The notes below the pieces were generated by a model. That model saw only the letters and a program-made list of their open reading frames with translations. It had not been told where the DNA came from and searched no databases. Source: Streptomyces microflavus (GTDB taxonomy: Bacteria > Actinomycetota > Actinomycetes > Streptomycetales > Streptomycetaceae). From it: a stretch of 64,000 nt of DNA. Location of the stretch: contig NZ_BMUG01000005.1 of NCBI RefSeq assembly GCF_014650075.1, positions 1 through 64,000 of the forward strand, written 5' to 3'. This document shows, one piece after another, positions 43,758 to 52,015 of this stretch. Both the position numbers and the translations under genes were made by a program. How positions within the stretch are numbered: position 1 is the first letter of the stretch; every line of letters starts with the position of its first letter.

Positions 43758-44687
43758 ATGCACTCCTGGAATCTCCACGACATGCCCGACCTCTCCGGCA
43801 GGACCGCCGTGGTCACCGGCGCCAACAGCGGCATCGGGGCGGTCACCGCGCTCGCCCTCGCCCGCTCCGGCGCCCGTACCGTCCTCGCCTGCCGCGACGT
43901 CGAGCGGGGGCGGCGCGCACTGGACGCCGTCCGCCGTGCCGCACCGCGCTCCGACATCCGGCTCGTCCGCCTGGACCTGGCGGACCTGGCCTCCGTCGCC
44001 GGGGCGGCCGACGCGATCGCGAAGGAGGTGGACGGCCGTCTCGATCTGCTCGTGAACAACGCCGGGGTGATGGCCCTGCCGCTCCTGCGGACGGCGGACG
44101 GCTTCGAGATGCAGTTCGGCACCAACCACCTCGGCCACTTCGCCCTGGCCCTCCGGCTGCTGCCGGTGCTCGGTGCGGCGGGACCGGCCCGGGTGGTGAC
44201 CCTCTCCTCCCTGGGCCACCGGATCGGCCGCATCGACCTCGACGACCTCAACGCCGAGCGCGGGTACAGCAAGTGGGGCGCCTACGCGCAGTCCAAGCTC
44301 GCCAACCTGCTCTTCACCGCGGAACTCGACCGGCGCGCCCGGGCCTCCGGCCGGGACCTGCTCGCCCTGGCCGCCCACCCCGGCCTCGCCGCGACGGAGC
44401 TGGGGCAGGCGGGCCCGAAGCTGGCCGGCCGCAACTGGGCGGCGAAGCTGGAGAGGGCCTCGCGCCTGTACACCCAGCCCGCCTCCGCCGGCGCGCTGCC
44501 CACGCTGTACGCGGCGACCCTGCCCGACGCGCCCGGCGGCTCCTACTACGGGCCCCGGCACCTGGGCGAGACCCGGGGAGCCCCGGCCGAGGCCCGCAGG
44601 TCCGCCCGGGCGCGGGACACGGACATGGCGCGGGCGCTCTGGGAGGAGTCGGCGCGGCTGACCGGACTGGACCCGGACCTGGTCTGA
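43758..44687 (+). CDS. Short-chain dehydrogenase/reductase
   Basis: 309 residues. VVTGANSGIG at about 18-27 binds NAD(P), LVNNAGVMALP follows, and the catalytic set is VVTLSSLGH and YAQSKLAN. The long C-terminal part resembles retinol-dehydrogenase-like SDRs. ATG 43758 has GGGGAGGT 7 nt upstream. It probably belongs to the ECF41-controlled operon with the CMD gene. The substrate is unknown. Confidence 0.88.
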   Translation: MHSWNLHDMPDLSGRTAVVTGANSGIGAVTALALARSGARTVLACRDVERGRRALDAVRRAAPRSDIRLVRLDLADLASVAGAADAIAKEVDGRLDLLVNNAGVMALPLLRTADGFEMQFGTNHLGHFALALRLLPVLGAAGPARVVTLSSLGHRIGRIDLDDLNAERGYSKWGAYAQSKLANLLFTAELDRRARASGRDLLALAAHPGLAATELGQAGPKLAGRNWAAKLERASRLYTQPASAGALPTLYAATLPDAPGGSYYGPRHLGETRGAPAEARRSARARDTDMARALWEESARLTGLDPDLV

Positions 44688-44797
44688 GCGGGAGGCGGTC
44701 CAGCGGGAACCGGAATGGCGATGTACGGTCAGCTCAAGGCTCTCACCGGCGGTTATGCGGTCAACGGCCTTGCACGGAGAGTGAGTAGAGGAGAGAC

Positions 44798-45583
44798 ATG
44801 AGCGTCGACGACGTTGAGTTCCGCCGCAGGATCCGCTCCGATGTCCCGCACTCGGCGAGGGTGTGGAACGCCTGGCTCGGCGGCAAGGACAACTACCCCG
44901 TGGACCGCGAACTGGCCGACGCGGTGAGCGCGGCCTACCCGCAGATGGTCGACATCGCCCGCGCCTCCCGTGCGTTCCAGGCCCGCGCGATCCGGCACCT
45001 CGCCTCGCTGGGCATCCGCCAGTTCCTGGACGTGGGCACCGGCCTGCCGGTGGCGAACAGCACCCACGAGGTGGCCCAGGGCATCACGCCCGACGCGCGG
45101 ATCGTCTACGTGGACAACGACCCCATCGTCCTCGCCCACGCCCAGGCCCTGCTGACCAGCGCCCCGGAGGGCCGTACGGCCTACGTGGACGCCGATCTCT
45201 CCGCGACGGACACGGTGGTGGACGAGGCGGCGAAGACGCTCGACCTCTCCGAGCCGGTCGCCGTGCTGCTGCTCTCGACGCTGGGGCACCTGACCCCGGC
45301 CGACGGCATCAAGGTCGTCCAGCAGTACATGGCCCGGATGCCGTCGGGGAGCTACCTGGTGCTCTGCGACACGGTGAAGACGCCGCAGACGCTGGCCGCC
45401 CAGGAGGCGTACGACTCCGGCGACAACCCGCCCTACCTGGTCCGGGAGCCGGAGGAGATCACCGGCTGCGCCGAGGGCCTGGAGATCATCGACCCCGGCT
45501 TCCTGTCGATCGCGCTGTGGCGTCCCGAGGAGGACGACCCGGTGCTGGTCGACCAGTGGGGGCTTGTCGCCCGCAAGCCGTAG
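44798..45583 (+). CDS. DUF574 SAM-dependent methyltransferase family protein
   Basis: 261 residues of the actinobacterial DUF574 family. PHSARVWNAWLGGKDNYPVDR is the family opening, FLDVGTGLPVANSTHEVAQ the SAM site, and VYVDNDPIVLAHAQALL the acidic loop. Streptomyces genomes carry dozens of these; few have a known substrate. GAGGAGAG precedes ATG 44798. It ends in a shared terminator with rheA. Confidence 0.88.
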   Translation: MSVDDVEFRRRIRSDVPHSARVWNAWLGGKDNYPVDRELADAVSAAYPQMVDIARASRAFQARAIRHLASLGIRQFLDVGTGLPVANSTHEVAQGITPDARIVYVDNDPIVLAHAQALLTSAPEGRTAYVDADLSATDTVVDEAAKTLDLSEPVAVLLLSTLGHLTPADGIKVVQQYMARMPSGSYLVLCDTVKTPQTLAAQEAYDSGDNPPYLVREPEEITGCAEGLEIIDPGFLSIALWRPEEDDPVLVDQWGLVARKP

Positions 45584-45605
45584 GCGGCGAGCGGACGGGA
45601 ACCGG

Positions 45606-45638
45606 GCGGCGGAGGACTCCAGGAGAGTCCTCCGCCGC
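45606..45638. terminator. Bidirectional terminator
   Basis: Perfect 14-bp arms GCGGCGGAGGACTC and GAGTCCTCCGCCGC with a 5-nt loop, between the methyltransferase gene and rheA; it ends at the rheA stop codon. Confidence 0.85.
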
Positions 45639-46304
45639 TCAGTTGTTCCGCCGCCGGGCTGCGGTGTCCTCGCGCAGTTCGCCGGTGCGGTGGGTGAGTG
45701 AGTCGATCCCTTCGGTCAGCTGCCGCTGTCCCGACGGCAGATGCGGCCGGACCGCCGCGAGCGGGGCGACGAGGAGGGCGGCGTCGTCGGCGGCGAGGGC
45801 CCGGCGGAGATGGTTCAGCGGGGGGCCCGCCGCGGCGGGCAGGCCGGTCAGGGCGGTGACCTGGCCGGCGAGAGAGCGCAGGTCCGCCGCGTTCTCCCTG
45901 GCCCAGGTGGTGATGGTGCGGTCGGCCGCACGCCGGTCCCGGGTGGCCTTGACCCGCTGCTCCCCGGTGGAGCCGAGGGAGCCCGGGCGCAGCCGCAGAT
46001 AGCGGCGCTCCGCCGCCTGCCGGCTGGCGACGCCGAGGGGTTCCGCCAGGTCGGTCCAGCTGGCCCCCGCCGCGCGGGCGGCCTCGATCAGCCCGGTCTC
46101 CCAGCCCGCTAGCCGCTCCCGCACCTCACGCAACAGTTGGAGCGAGGCCAGCGCCCGGTCCCTGTCCGGGCCGCCCACCGAACCCTCGGGCTGGTCCGCA
46201 GTGGCGGTCCGGGCGCCGCGGACCGCGTCGTCGATGGCCTCCAGCGCCGCCGCGGCGGCGACAAGGGAGACGGCGTCCGGATCGGGCTGCTCTGCCGCTG
46301 GCAT
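45639..46304 (-). CDS. rheA: Hsp18 repressor RheA-like regulator
   Basis: 221 residues. Helical protein with a region [22 protein letters not shown] that could be the DNA-binding helix-turn-helix. It is identified by position: it is divergent from hsp18, with TGTCATC-GAATG-GATGACA between them, the operator reported for RheA of Streptomyces albus. RheA is itself a heat sensor that loses DNA binding at high temperature. ATG 46304 has GGAGGAG 5 nt upstream; an in-frame ATG at 46355 would run over the operator and is unlikely. Confidence 0.85.
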   Translation of the reverse strand: MPAAEQPDPDAVSLVAAAAALEAIDDAVRGARTATADQPEGSVGGPDRDRALASLQLLREVRERLAGWETGLIEAARAAGASWTDLAEPLGVASRQAAERRYLRLRPGSLGSTGEQRVKATRDRRAADRTITTWARENAADLRSLAGQVTALTGLPAAAGPPLNHLRRALAADDAALLVAPLAAVRPHLPSGQRQLTEGIDSLTHRTGELREDTAARRRNN

Positions 46305-46349
46305 GGTCACTCCTCCACGTGATTGTCGTCCTTCCGGTGACATGTTGTT

Positions 46350-46368
46350 TGTCATCGAATGGATGACA
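46350..46368. promoter_or_regulatory. RheA operator
   Basis: TGTCATC-GAATG-GATGACA is a perfect 7-bp inverted repeat with a 5-nt centre, the exact RheA site pattern known for hsp18. It lies between rheA and hsp18 and can serve both. Confidence 0.88.
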
Positions 46369-46431
46369 TGCTACAACGGAATCAAGCGAACCGCGCGGGC
46401 TACCGCCCGACCGACTGGAGGTGTTTTCGCC

Positions 46432-46863
46432 ATGCTCATGCGCACCGACCCCTTCCGTGAACTGGACCGGATCACCGAACAGATCCTGCGCCCCGGCACC
46501 TGGTCGCGGCCCTCGGCGATGCCGATGGACGCGTACCGCGAGGGCGAGGAGTACGTGGTGGCGTTCGATCTTCCCGGTGTCTCGCCGGACGCGATCGACA
46601 TCGACGTCGAGCGCAACATGCTGACCGTCCGGGCTGAGCGTCGGCCTGCCGTCAGCGCCGACGACGTGCACATGGAGCTCTCCGAGCGTCCGCTGGGCGT
46701 GTTCTCCCGGCAGATCGTCCTGGCGGACACCCTGGACACCGAAGGCATCGACGCCGACTACGACGCGGGTGTACTGACCCTGCGTATCCCGATCGCCGAG
46801 CGGGCCAAGCCCCGCAAGATCGCCATCGGCGGGAACTCCTCGCGCAAGCAGATCAAGGGCTGA
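46432..46863 (+). CDS. hsp18: Small heat shock protein Hsp18 (Hsp20 family)
   Basis: 143 residues, the size of Hsp18 from other Streptomyces. The start [17 protein letters not shown] and the alpha-crystallin domain ([53 protein letters not shown]) match the family. It is an ATP-independent chaperone that holds unfolded proteins during heat stress. GGAGGTG at 46416-46422 supports ATG 46432. Controlled by RheA through the operator upstream. A GC-rich terminator follows at 46886. Confidence 0.93.
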   Translation: MLMRTDPFRELDRITEQILRPGTWSRPSAMPMDAYREGEEYVVAFDLPGVSPDAIDIDVERNMLTVRAERRPAVSADDVHMELSERPLGVFSRQIVLADTLDTEGIDADYDAGVLTLRIPIAERAKPRKIAIGGNSSRKQIKG

Positions 46864-46885
46864 ACCGTACATCTGTCCCCGTGGC

Positions 46886-46921
46886 GGCGGCCGGGGTTCG
46901 ATCTCCCCTTCCCCGGCCGCC
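46886..46921 (+). terminator. hsp18 terminator
   Basis: Perfect 11-bp arms GGCGGCCGGGG and CCCCGGCCGCC with a 14-nt loop, 22 nt after the stop. Confidence 0.75.
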
Positions 46922-47028
46922 CGCCCCCGCCGTCGTATGCGCCATAGGCGGCATGCGACGGCGCTTTCGGAGAAGAAGCCAGAGACAACCGACACCACAG
47001 TAGTAGGACGAGAAGGGCTGCCACCGCC

Positions 47029-47463
47029 ATGATTCCTGAGCCTCGGACCATCGTCGCCCCGGAGGCCATGACGTACGACCGGCTGCTGGAGAAGATCAGA
47101 TACGAGGGCGCCTACCCCACCCGGGAGCGGGCCGAAGAGGTCCTCCGTGCCGTGATGGGCGGGCTCGGACGGCAGATCACCGGCGAGGAACGGGTCGCGT
47201 TCGCCGCCGCGCTCCCCAGGGAGGCCGCCCTGATGTTCACCGCCGAGGCCCCCGGCATCGAACCGTCCCCGGCCGCCCGCTTCGTGGACGACCTCGCCGC
47301 ACGGACCGGCGGCACGGCGGCGACCGCCCGCTGGGACGCGGGAACGGTGCTGGTCGCGGTCTCCGCGCTGATGGACCCGGCGCTCGTCGCCGGAGTCATC
47401 GAGGCTCTGCCGACCGGCTACGCCCTGCTCTTCGGCCGGGCGCAGCTCGCCACGGCGGCCTGA
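47029..47463 (+). CDS. DUF2267 domain protein
   Basis: 144 residues. The DUF2267 pattern is visible: YDRLLEKIRYEGAYPTRERAEEVLRAVMGGLGRQI and then EERVAFAAALPREAALMF. The C-terminal half appears to be a second, weaker copy (FVDDLAARTG then LVAVSALMDPALVAGVIEALP). Function unknown; many DUF2267 genes lie near stress genes, as here beside hsp18. ATG 47029 follows a purine-rich leader. Confidence 0.8.
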   Translation: MIPEPRTIVAPEAMTYDRLLEKIRYEGAYPTRERAEEVLRAVMGGLGRQITGEERVAFAAALPREAALMFTAEAPGIEPSPAARFVDDLAARTGGTAATARWDAGTVLVAVSALMDPALVAGVIEALPTGYALLFGRAQLATAA

Positions 47464-47512
47464 GCGCCGGCCCGGTCCGCGGTTTCGCCGGGACGGCAGC
47501 CCCCCGCCGCCC

Positions 47513-48001
47513 TCAGACGACCTCGTCGAGACGGCCGGTGGCGACGTCGAAGACGAAGCCGCGGACCCGGTCGGTGTGCGGGATGAACGGGCTGCCGGTC
47601 ACCCGGCGCAGCGACTGCCGTACGTCGTCGGCGGCGTCCGGGAACGCCTCGGCGGCCCACGGCGGGCGGATGCCCGTCTCCTTCTCGATGCCCTGGCGGA
47701 AGACGTCGTCGGTGAACGTCACCATGCCGCAGTCGGTGTGGTGGATGAGCACGATCTCCTGCGTGCCCAGCAGCCGCTGACTGATCGCCAGGGAACGCAC
47801 CACGTCCTCCGTGACCACGCCCCCGGCGTTCCTGATGACGTGTGCGTCGCCCTCGGCGAGGCCGAGGATGCCGTACGGGTTCAGCCGCGCGTCCATGCAG
47901 GCGACGACGGCCGTCCTGCGGGCGGGGGGAAGGGGGAGGGGACCGTCGAACGTCGACGCGTACACCTCGTTGTGGGCGAGGAACTCTTCGGTCACGCTCA
48001 A
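47513..48001 (-). CDS. Beta-class carbonic anhydrase
   Basis: 162 residues. Zinc ligands are Cys35 in ACMDARL, His88 and Cys91 in HHTDCGM; Asp37 and Arg39 form the catalytic dyad. This is the small type III beta enzyme seen in mycobacteria. It interconverts carbon dioxide and bicarbonate. TTG 48001 has GGAG 6 nt upstream and is preferred to GTG 47995. A SulP transporter lies 873 nt downstream on the + strand map with a broken gene region between, so the two may form a bicarbonate pair. Confidence 0.88.
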   Translation of the reverse strand: MSVTEEFLAHNEVYASTFDGPLPLPPARRTAVVACMDARLNPYGILGLAEGDAHVIRNAGGVVTEDVVRSLAISQRLLGTQEIVLIHHTDCGMVTFTDDVFRQGIEKETGIRPPWAAEAFPDAADDVRQSLRRVTGSPFIPHTDRVRGFVFDVATGRLDEVV

Positions 48002-48146
48002 GGCTGCTCCAGGTGCTCGGTCGCGGGGGAGACCCGAACCTACGCAGCCCGACGGGCGGGGCGGAAGCCCGTCGCCGGGCCCGCCACACGACCGCAACGC
48101 GCCCGCATTACTCCATTTCGTACACCTGTTCCGGCCGGGCCGGGTG

Positions 48147-48745
48147 TCACTGCCCGGCGGAGCGCTCCAGCACCCACAGCCGGTGGTCCCAGCCGATGTC
48201 GTCACATCGGCGCACCCGCAGGCCGGCCCGGACCGCCAGGGCGCTCAGCTCGTCCTGCGAGCGGAGCCCCGAGCCGAACAGGCAGGCCGGCCGCAGGTGT
48301 TGGAGCGTTGCGTCGATGTCGTCCCGGTCGGCGGGCCGGATCTGCTCGACCAGGAGCAGCGTCCCGTCCGGGGGAGGGCGGCGGCCTCGCCGCGCACCAG
48401 GTCGAACAGGCCGAGCGTGACGGCCGTCCGGATGGCGAAGCCCGGTGCCAGGTCGGTGAGTTCGTGCAGCCGCTCGTGCGCCTCCTCGTCCTCCGGCACG
48501 GCGTCCTCCGCCGCGCCCGGGGCCGGTTCTGTGCGCCGCCAGTAGCCCGTGAAGTGGCTCTGCTCGCGCGGGACCTGCCGCTCGACGGCGATGTGGCGGC
48601 GGATGCCCTTCAGCGTGACCGCCTCGCCCGCCGCCCGGACGCAGACCGTGCCCGGCAGCCACTCCATGGACCGGACGGCCGGCTCCAGGAGGTCGGTGGT
48701 CCCTGCCGGGGCGCCGTCGCGGGACAGCCAGGTGACGGTCGCGTC
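48147..48745 (-). pseudogene. Remnant of a siderophore-interacting protein / methyltransferase fusion
   Basis: Two frames hold matching halves. One (from about 48745 to 48370) reads VTWLSRDGAPAGTTDLLEP, VCVRAAGEAVTLKGIRRHIA and SHFTGYWRR, the C-terminal part of a SIP-type ferric-siderophore reductase, then ERLHELTDLAPGFAIRTAVT, a methyltransferase dimerisation helix. The other (48370 to 48147) reads DGTLLLVEQIRPADRDDIDA to the end WDHRLWVLERSAGQ, the C-terminus of a methyltransferase. The SAM-binding core between them is missing and the frame changes at about 48370. The N-terminal FAD domain of the SIP part is also absent. The gene is broken by deletions. Confidence 0.72.
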
Positions 48746-48852
48746 GGGTCGGCTTCGTCTCCACCAACGGCTACATCCTCGCCTTCCGCCGCTACTTCGG
48801 CGAGACGCCGGGCGCCTACGTCAAGCGCACGGCGACCCGCACGGCCGCCTGA
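48736..48852 (+). pseudogene. 3' remnant of an AraC-family regulator gene
   Basis: The frame closed by TGA at 48850-48852 reads VGFVSTNGYILAFRRYFGET and PGAYVKR, the second helix-turn-helix and end of an AraC regulator. Nothing of the gene remains 5' of about 48745, where the SIP remnant begins on the other strand. It marks a deletion or rearrangement junction. AraC regulators often control siderophore genes, which fits the SIP remnant. Confidence 0.65.
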
Positions 48853-48873
48853 TCCACCGGGCCGCCGACCGGG

Positions 48874-50343
48874 CTACCGGCGGATCGTCACCGGCTCGAT
48901 CTCCGCGTTGTTGTGCCGGCGCGCCCAGTTCTCCAGGGCCACCCGGCAGGCGTGGTCGAGGTGGCGCAGCCCGGTCAGGTCCAGCTCTATGGGCTGGTCC
49001 TGCGGCAGCTTCTCCAACTGCTCCAGGATCCGGGGCAGTCGCAGGAAGGTCGCGTTCCCGGTGAGCGTCACCACGACCCGGCCGCCGGTGAGGCTGTGCG
49101 TGGACAGCTGTACGTGGGAGGTCTCCCACGCCGACTTGACCACGGCCAGCAGCAGGCCCAGCACCACGCCCTCGAAGAGGTTGGTCACCACGATGGCCAG
49201 CGTGGTGACCGCCAGGAGCACCGCCTCGCCGCGGTGCTCGCGCCACAGCGGGCCGAACTCCTTCACGGGGACGAGCTTGCACCCGGCGTGCACCAGGATT
49301 CCGGCGAGCGAGGCGAGCGGGATGATGCCGATGGCGGCGGGCAGGAGCGCCGCGAAGAGCAGCAGCCACAGACCGTGGGCGACCCGGGAGAGCGCGGTGG
49401 TGGCACCTGCCTGGACGTTGGCCGCGCTGCGGACGATGACCGCCGTCATCGGTAGCGCACCGAGCGCCCCGCAGATCGTGTTGCCGACGCCCTGCGCGAC
49501 CAGCTCCTTGTCGTAGTCGGTACGGGGACCGTCGTGCATCCGGTCGATGGCCGCCGCGCTGAACAGGCTCTCGGCCGAGGCGATCAGGGCGAAGGCGAGG
49601 ACGGTACCGATGACCGCCACGTTCGCCAGGCTGCCGAACTCCGCCGCACCGGGCAGATCGATGGCGTGCAGCAGTCCGTTCACATCGGCCACGGCGGGCG
49701 ACAGTCCGGCCAGGGCGGCGACGGCGGTGGCCAGGCCGACCGCGGCGAGGGGAGCGGGAACGAGCCGCACGGCGGCGGGGAGCTTCGGCCAGAGCAGCAG
49801 GACGGCGACGGTCCCGGCGCCGAGGCCGAAGGCGGTCAGGGCCTCGGTGTTCGTGGCGATCTCGGCCGCCAGGCCGGGAAGCCCGGCGATCTTGGCGAGC
49901 GCGGTGCCCGGCTGTTCGGTGTCGGCCATGGCGTACACCTGGCCCAGGACGATGACCAGGCCGATGCCGGCGAGCATGCCCTGCACCACGGAGACGGAGA
50001 TGGCGCGGAACCAGCGGCCGAAGCGCGCCACGCCCAGCACCACCTGGAGCAGACCGGCGGCCAGGACGATCGGCCCGAGCGTGCCGAGGCCGAATTCCGT
50101 GACCGCCTCGTAGACCAGGACGGTGAGACCGGCTGCGGGCCCGCTGACCTGGAGCTTGCTGCCCGGCAGCAGACCGACGACGAGGCCGCCGACGATGCCG
50201 GTGACCAGACCGAGTTCGGCCGGCACGCCGGAGGCGACGGCGACGCCGACGCAGAGGGGGAGGGCGACCAGGAAGACGACGAGTGAGGCCAGCAGGTCAC
50301 GTCGTACGACGTGGGGGTTCTTGAGTTCCTTCACGGAGATCAC
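48874..50343 (-). CDS. SulP-family inorganic anion transporter with STAS domain
   Basis: 489 residues. The SulP transport part has about 10-12 helices, starting RDLLASLVVFLVALPLCVGV, with SKLQVSGPAAGLTVLV and SAESLFSAAAIDRM as conserved anion-path segments. A C-terminal STAS domain follows from about 385 (VQLSTHSLTGGRVVVTLTGN, ELDLTGLRHLDHACRVALE). SulP proteins carry sulfate, bicarbonate or other anions; nearby carbonic anhydrase favours bicarbonate, but this is inference. GTG 50343 has AGGGA 9 nt upstream. The leader upstream holds a short reading frame and a strong hairpin. Confidence 0.88.
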   Translation of the reverse strand: MISVKELKNPHVVRRDLLASLVVFLVALPLCVGVAVASGVPAELGLVTGIVGGLVVGLLPGSKLQVSGPAAGLTVLVYEAVTEFGLGTLGPIVLAAGLLQVVLGVARFGRWFRAISVSVVQGMLAGIGLVIVLGQVYAMADTEQPGTALAKIAGLPGLAAEIATNTEALTAFGLGAGTVAVLLLWPKLPAAVRLVPAPLAAVGLATAVAALAGLSPAVADVNGLLHAIDLPGAAEFGSLANVAVIGTVLAFALIASAESLFSAAAIDRMHDGPRTDYDKELVAQGVGNTICGALGALPMTAVIVRSAANVQAGATTALSRVAHGLWLLLFAALLPAAIGIIPLASLAGILVHAGCKLVPVKEFGPLWREHRGEAVLLAVTTLAIVVTNLFEGVVLGLLLAVVKSAWETSHVQLSTHSLTGGRVVVTLTGNATFLRLPRILEQLEKLPQDQPIELDLTGLRHLDHACRVALENWARRHNNAEIEPVTIRR

Positions 50344-50368
50344 GGGTGACGATTCCCTTGAGGGTCAG

Positions 50369-50398
50369 ATCCGCGCCCGGCCGGGGCCGGGCGCGGAT
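50369..50398 (-). promoter_or_regulatory. Strong hairpin before the SulP gene, possible attenuator
   Basis: Perfect 13-bp arms ATCCGCGCCCGGC and GCCGGGCGCGGAT with a 4-nt loop lie 25 nt before the SulP start and 82 nt after the stop of the 39-codon leader frame. Confidence 0.6.
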
Positions 50399-50480
50399 GG
50401 GTGGGGGGCGGGAAGCCGTCAGAGGCGGCCGCACGACGGGCCGCTCTCCGGCCGGTGAACGCTGATCGGGCCGGGGTGCA

Positions 50481-50600
50481 CTACGCCACGGCTCGTCGGA
50501 CAGGTCTGGGGGGCCGGCCGTGCGTGGGGCACGCGGCATCCTTTGCGTTCGCGGCGTCGTGCTCGGTGAAAGTCCGGGCGGGTGCGACAAGGGACTTCAT
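50481..50600 (-). CDS. Short leader reading frame upstream of SulP
   Basis: 39 codons, ATG 50600, with a perfect AGGAGG 10 nt upstream. The peptide (MKSLVAPARTFTEHDAANAK, then a basic proline/arginine tail ending VRRAVA) has one cysteine and no signal peptide. It reads in the same direction as the SulP gene, 137 nt before its start, and is followed by the hairpin at 50369-50398. That layout is typical of a leader peptide for attenuation or translation control, though no codon run hints at which amino acid is sensed. It could also be a small gene of its own. Confidence 0.5.
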   Translation of the reverse strand: MKSLVAPARTFTEHDAANAKDAACPTHGRPPRPVRRAVA

Positions 50601-50902
50601 GGGTGGCCTGCCTCCTGCATCCGGCGGTGCCGGGGAGCGGTGTGGTCGGGTCATATCGACGAATGCGCTGTCTGAATCCGAATGAACGTTCGGAGGGGAT
50701 GCGGCGTGCTTCACCTCGTGTTTTGCCGAACATCCGGCTTCTCCGGCCGCGCGTCAGGCGTTCGGACGGATACGACTACAGCTCACCATATAGACCAGAA
50801 CTTTGCTATCGCATTACCTTCTTGTGAAGGAACGCGAATGCGCCATTCTTGTCATTCATTCGGCTTGTTCTTTGTGATTGCGAAAGGTGTGGGCCGGGGT
50901 GG
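50601..50902. other. AT-richer intergenic region upstream of SulP leader
   Basis: No gene seen. From about 50760 to 50885 the sequence is near 45 percent GC by eye, far below its surroundings. It has a nested hairpin at 50810-50842 (CCTTC-TTGT-GAAGG inside CGCATT and AATGCG) and CCGAATGAACGTTCGG at 50678-50693, a small palindrome near a possible -10 (TATGAC on the minus strand at about 50652) of the SulP leader. Probably promoters of the divergent transcripts. Confidence 0.5.
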
Positions 50903-51598
50903 TCAGATGCGGCGGCAGTGCAGGAAGAGATGCGGCTCGGGCTCGCCCGCCGGGTGGTCCGGGGTGAACAGCACGCCGTGCCGCTCCTCCACCGCGAACC
51001 CCGCCCCGGCCACCAGCGCGACGAACTCCTCCTCGCCGAAGCTCGACACCACCACCGGCTGCCCCATGAACACCGCGCTCACCTCCGCCACGTCCACCGG
51101 CACGGTGGCCACTGCCAGAAGGCCCCCGGGCCGCACCGCCCGGGCCAGCCGGCCCAGCAGCTCCCGCTGCTCCCCGCGCGCCATCTGCAGCATCGAGAAG
51201 TAGACGCAGGCGGCGTCGAACTCCCCGTCCGCCCACGCCATCTCCCGGATGTCGCCGCAGCGGAACTCGGCGTCCGGTACCTGGCCGGCCGCCAGGGCGG
51301 TCATCACCGGGGAGACGTCGACGCCCACCACCCGGTGCCCGGCCCCGGCCAGCCGCCTCGCGGTCGGGACACCCGTACCGCTGCCCACGTCCAGGACCCG
51401 GCTGCCCGGCGCGAGGCGTTCCAGCAGCCGGTCCAGCGAGGCCCGGTGGGCGGCCGAACCGGCGAACGCCCGCTCGTACTCGGCCCCCAGCGCGTCGAAC
51501 ACCGCAGCGGCGGGAAGCCCATGGGTCCGCTGCGCGCCCGGGTCTCCGCCCGGTTCTCCGTCCGGACGCTCCGCCGGCTGTCCCTGGCTGTCACTCAT
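50903..51598 (-). CDS. Class I SAM-dependent methyltransferase
   Basis: 231 residues. VLDVGSGTGVPTARRLAGAG is motif I, VVGVDVSPVMTALA holds the acidic loop, and GEFDAACVYFSMLQM is post-II. The first 30 residues (GQPAERPDGEPGGDPGAQ) are low complexity. The substrate is not known. GGGAGGG precedes ATG 51598. It does not appear linked to its neighbours. Confidence 0.83.
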   Translation of the reverse strand: MSDSQGQPAERPDGEPGGDPGAQRTHGLPAAAVFDALGAEYERAFAGSAAHRASLDRLLERLAPGSRVLDVGSGTGVPTARRLAGAGHRVVGVDVSPVMTALAAGQVPDAEFRCGDIREMAWADGEFDAACVYFSMLQMARGEQRELLGRLARAVRPGGLLAVATVPVDVAEVSAVFMGQPVVVSSFGEEEFVALVAGAGFAVEERHGVLFTPDHPAGEPEPHLFLHCRRI

Positions 51599-51740
51599 CG
51601 GCGTGGCCCTCCCGCGGTCCGGCGGCCGTCTCCGGGGCCGCGTCCCCAGCGTCCCCGTACGGGCACCTGAGTATGCGGGGCCGCGACCGCTGAGTACCTT
51701 CCCCGATGTTCCGCCGCCCCGCCGCTGTTCGAATGAGGCC

Positions 51741-52001
51741 ATGGACTCCGCAGCGCAGCGCAACCCCCGCATCCAGCACGTCACCACCGCAGGCACCGCC
51801 CTGGCGGTCACCCTGCTCCCGCTGGTGGTCGGCGTGCTGCTCGCCAAGTCCATGGCGGCGGACCCGATGACCTCGGTGAACGCGCTCGTCACCAACGGCA
51901 GCCACCGCCCCCGGGTCTCGCCGAAGCAGTGGCGCAGCTGCGGCGGGGACGCCCTGCGGCGCCTGCGCACCACGGAGCGTCTCCGCCTCGTCCGCCGCTG
52001 A
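51741..52001 (+). CDS. Small single-helix membrane protein
   Basis: 86 residues. ATG 51741 has GAGG close upstream. One membrane helix (AGTALAVTLLPLVVGVLLAK) lies at about 17-36, followed by a basic tail (KQWRSCGGDALRRLRTTERL). Third-position GC is high, so it is probably real. Not recognised. It lies tail-to-tail with the ABC exporter gene. Confidence 0.55.
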   Translation: MDSAAQRNPRIQHVTTAGTALAVTLLPLVVGVLLAKSMAADPMTSVNALVTNGSHRPRVSPKQWRSCGGDALRRLRTTERLRLVRR

Positions 52002-52015
52002 CGGCCGCCGCCCGG

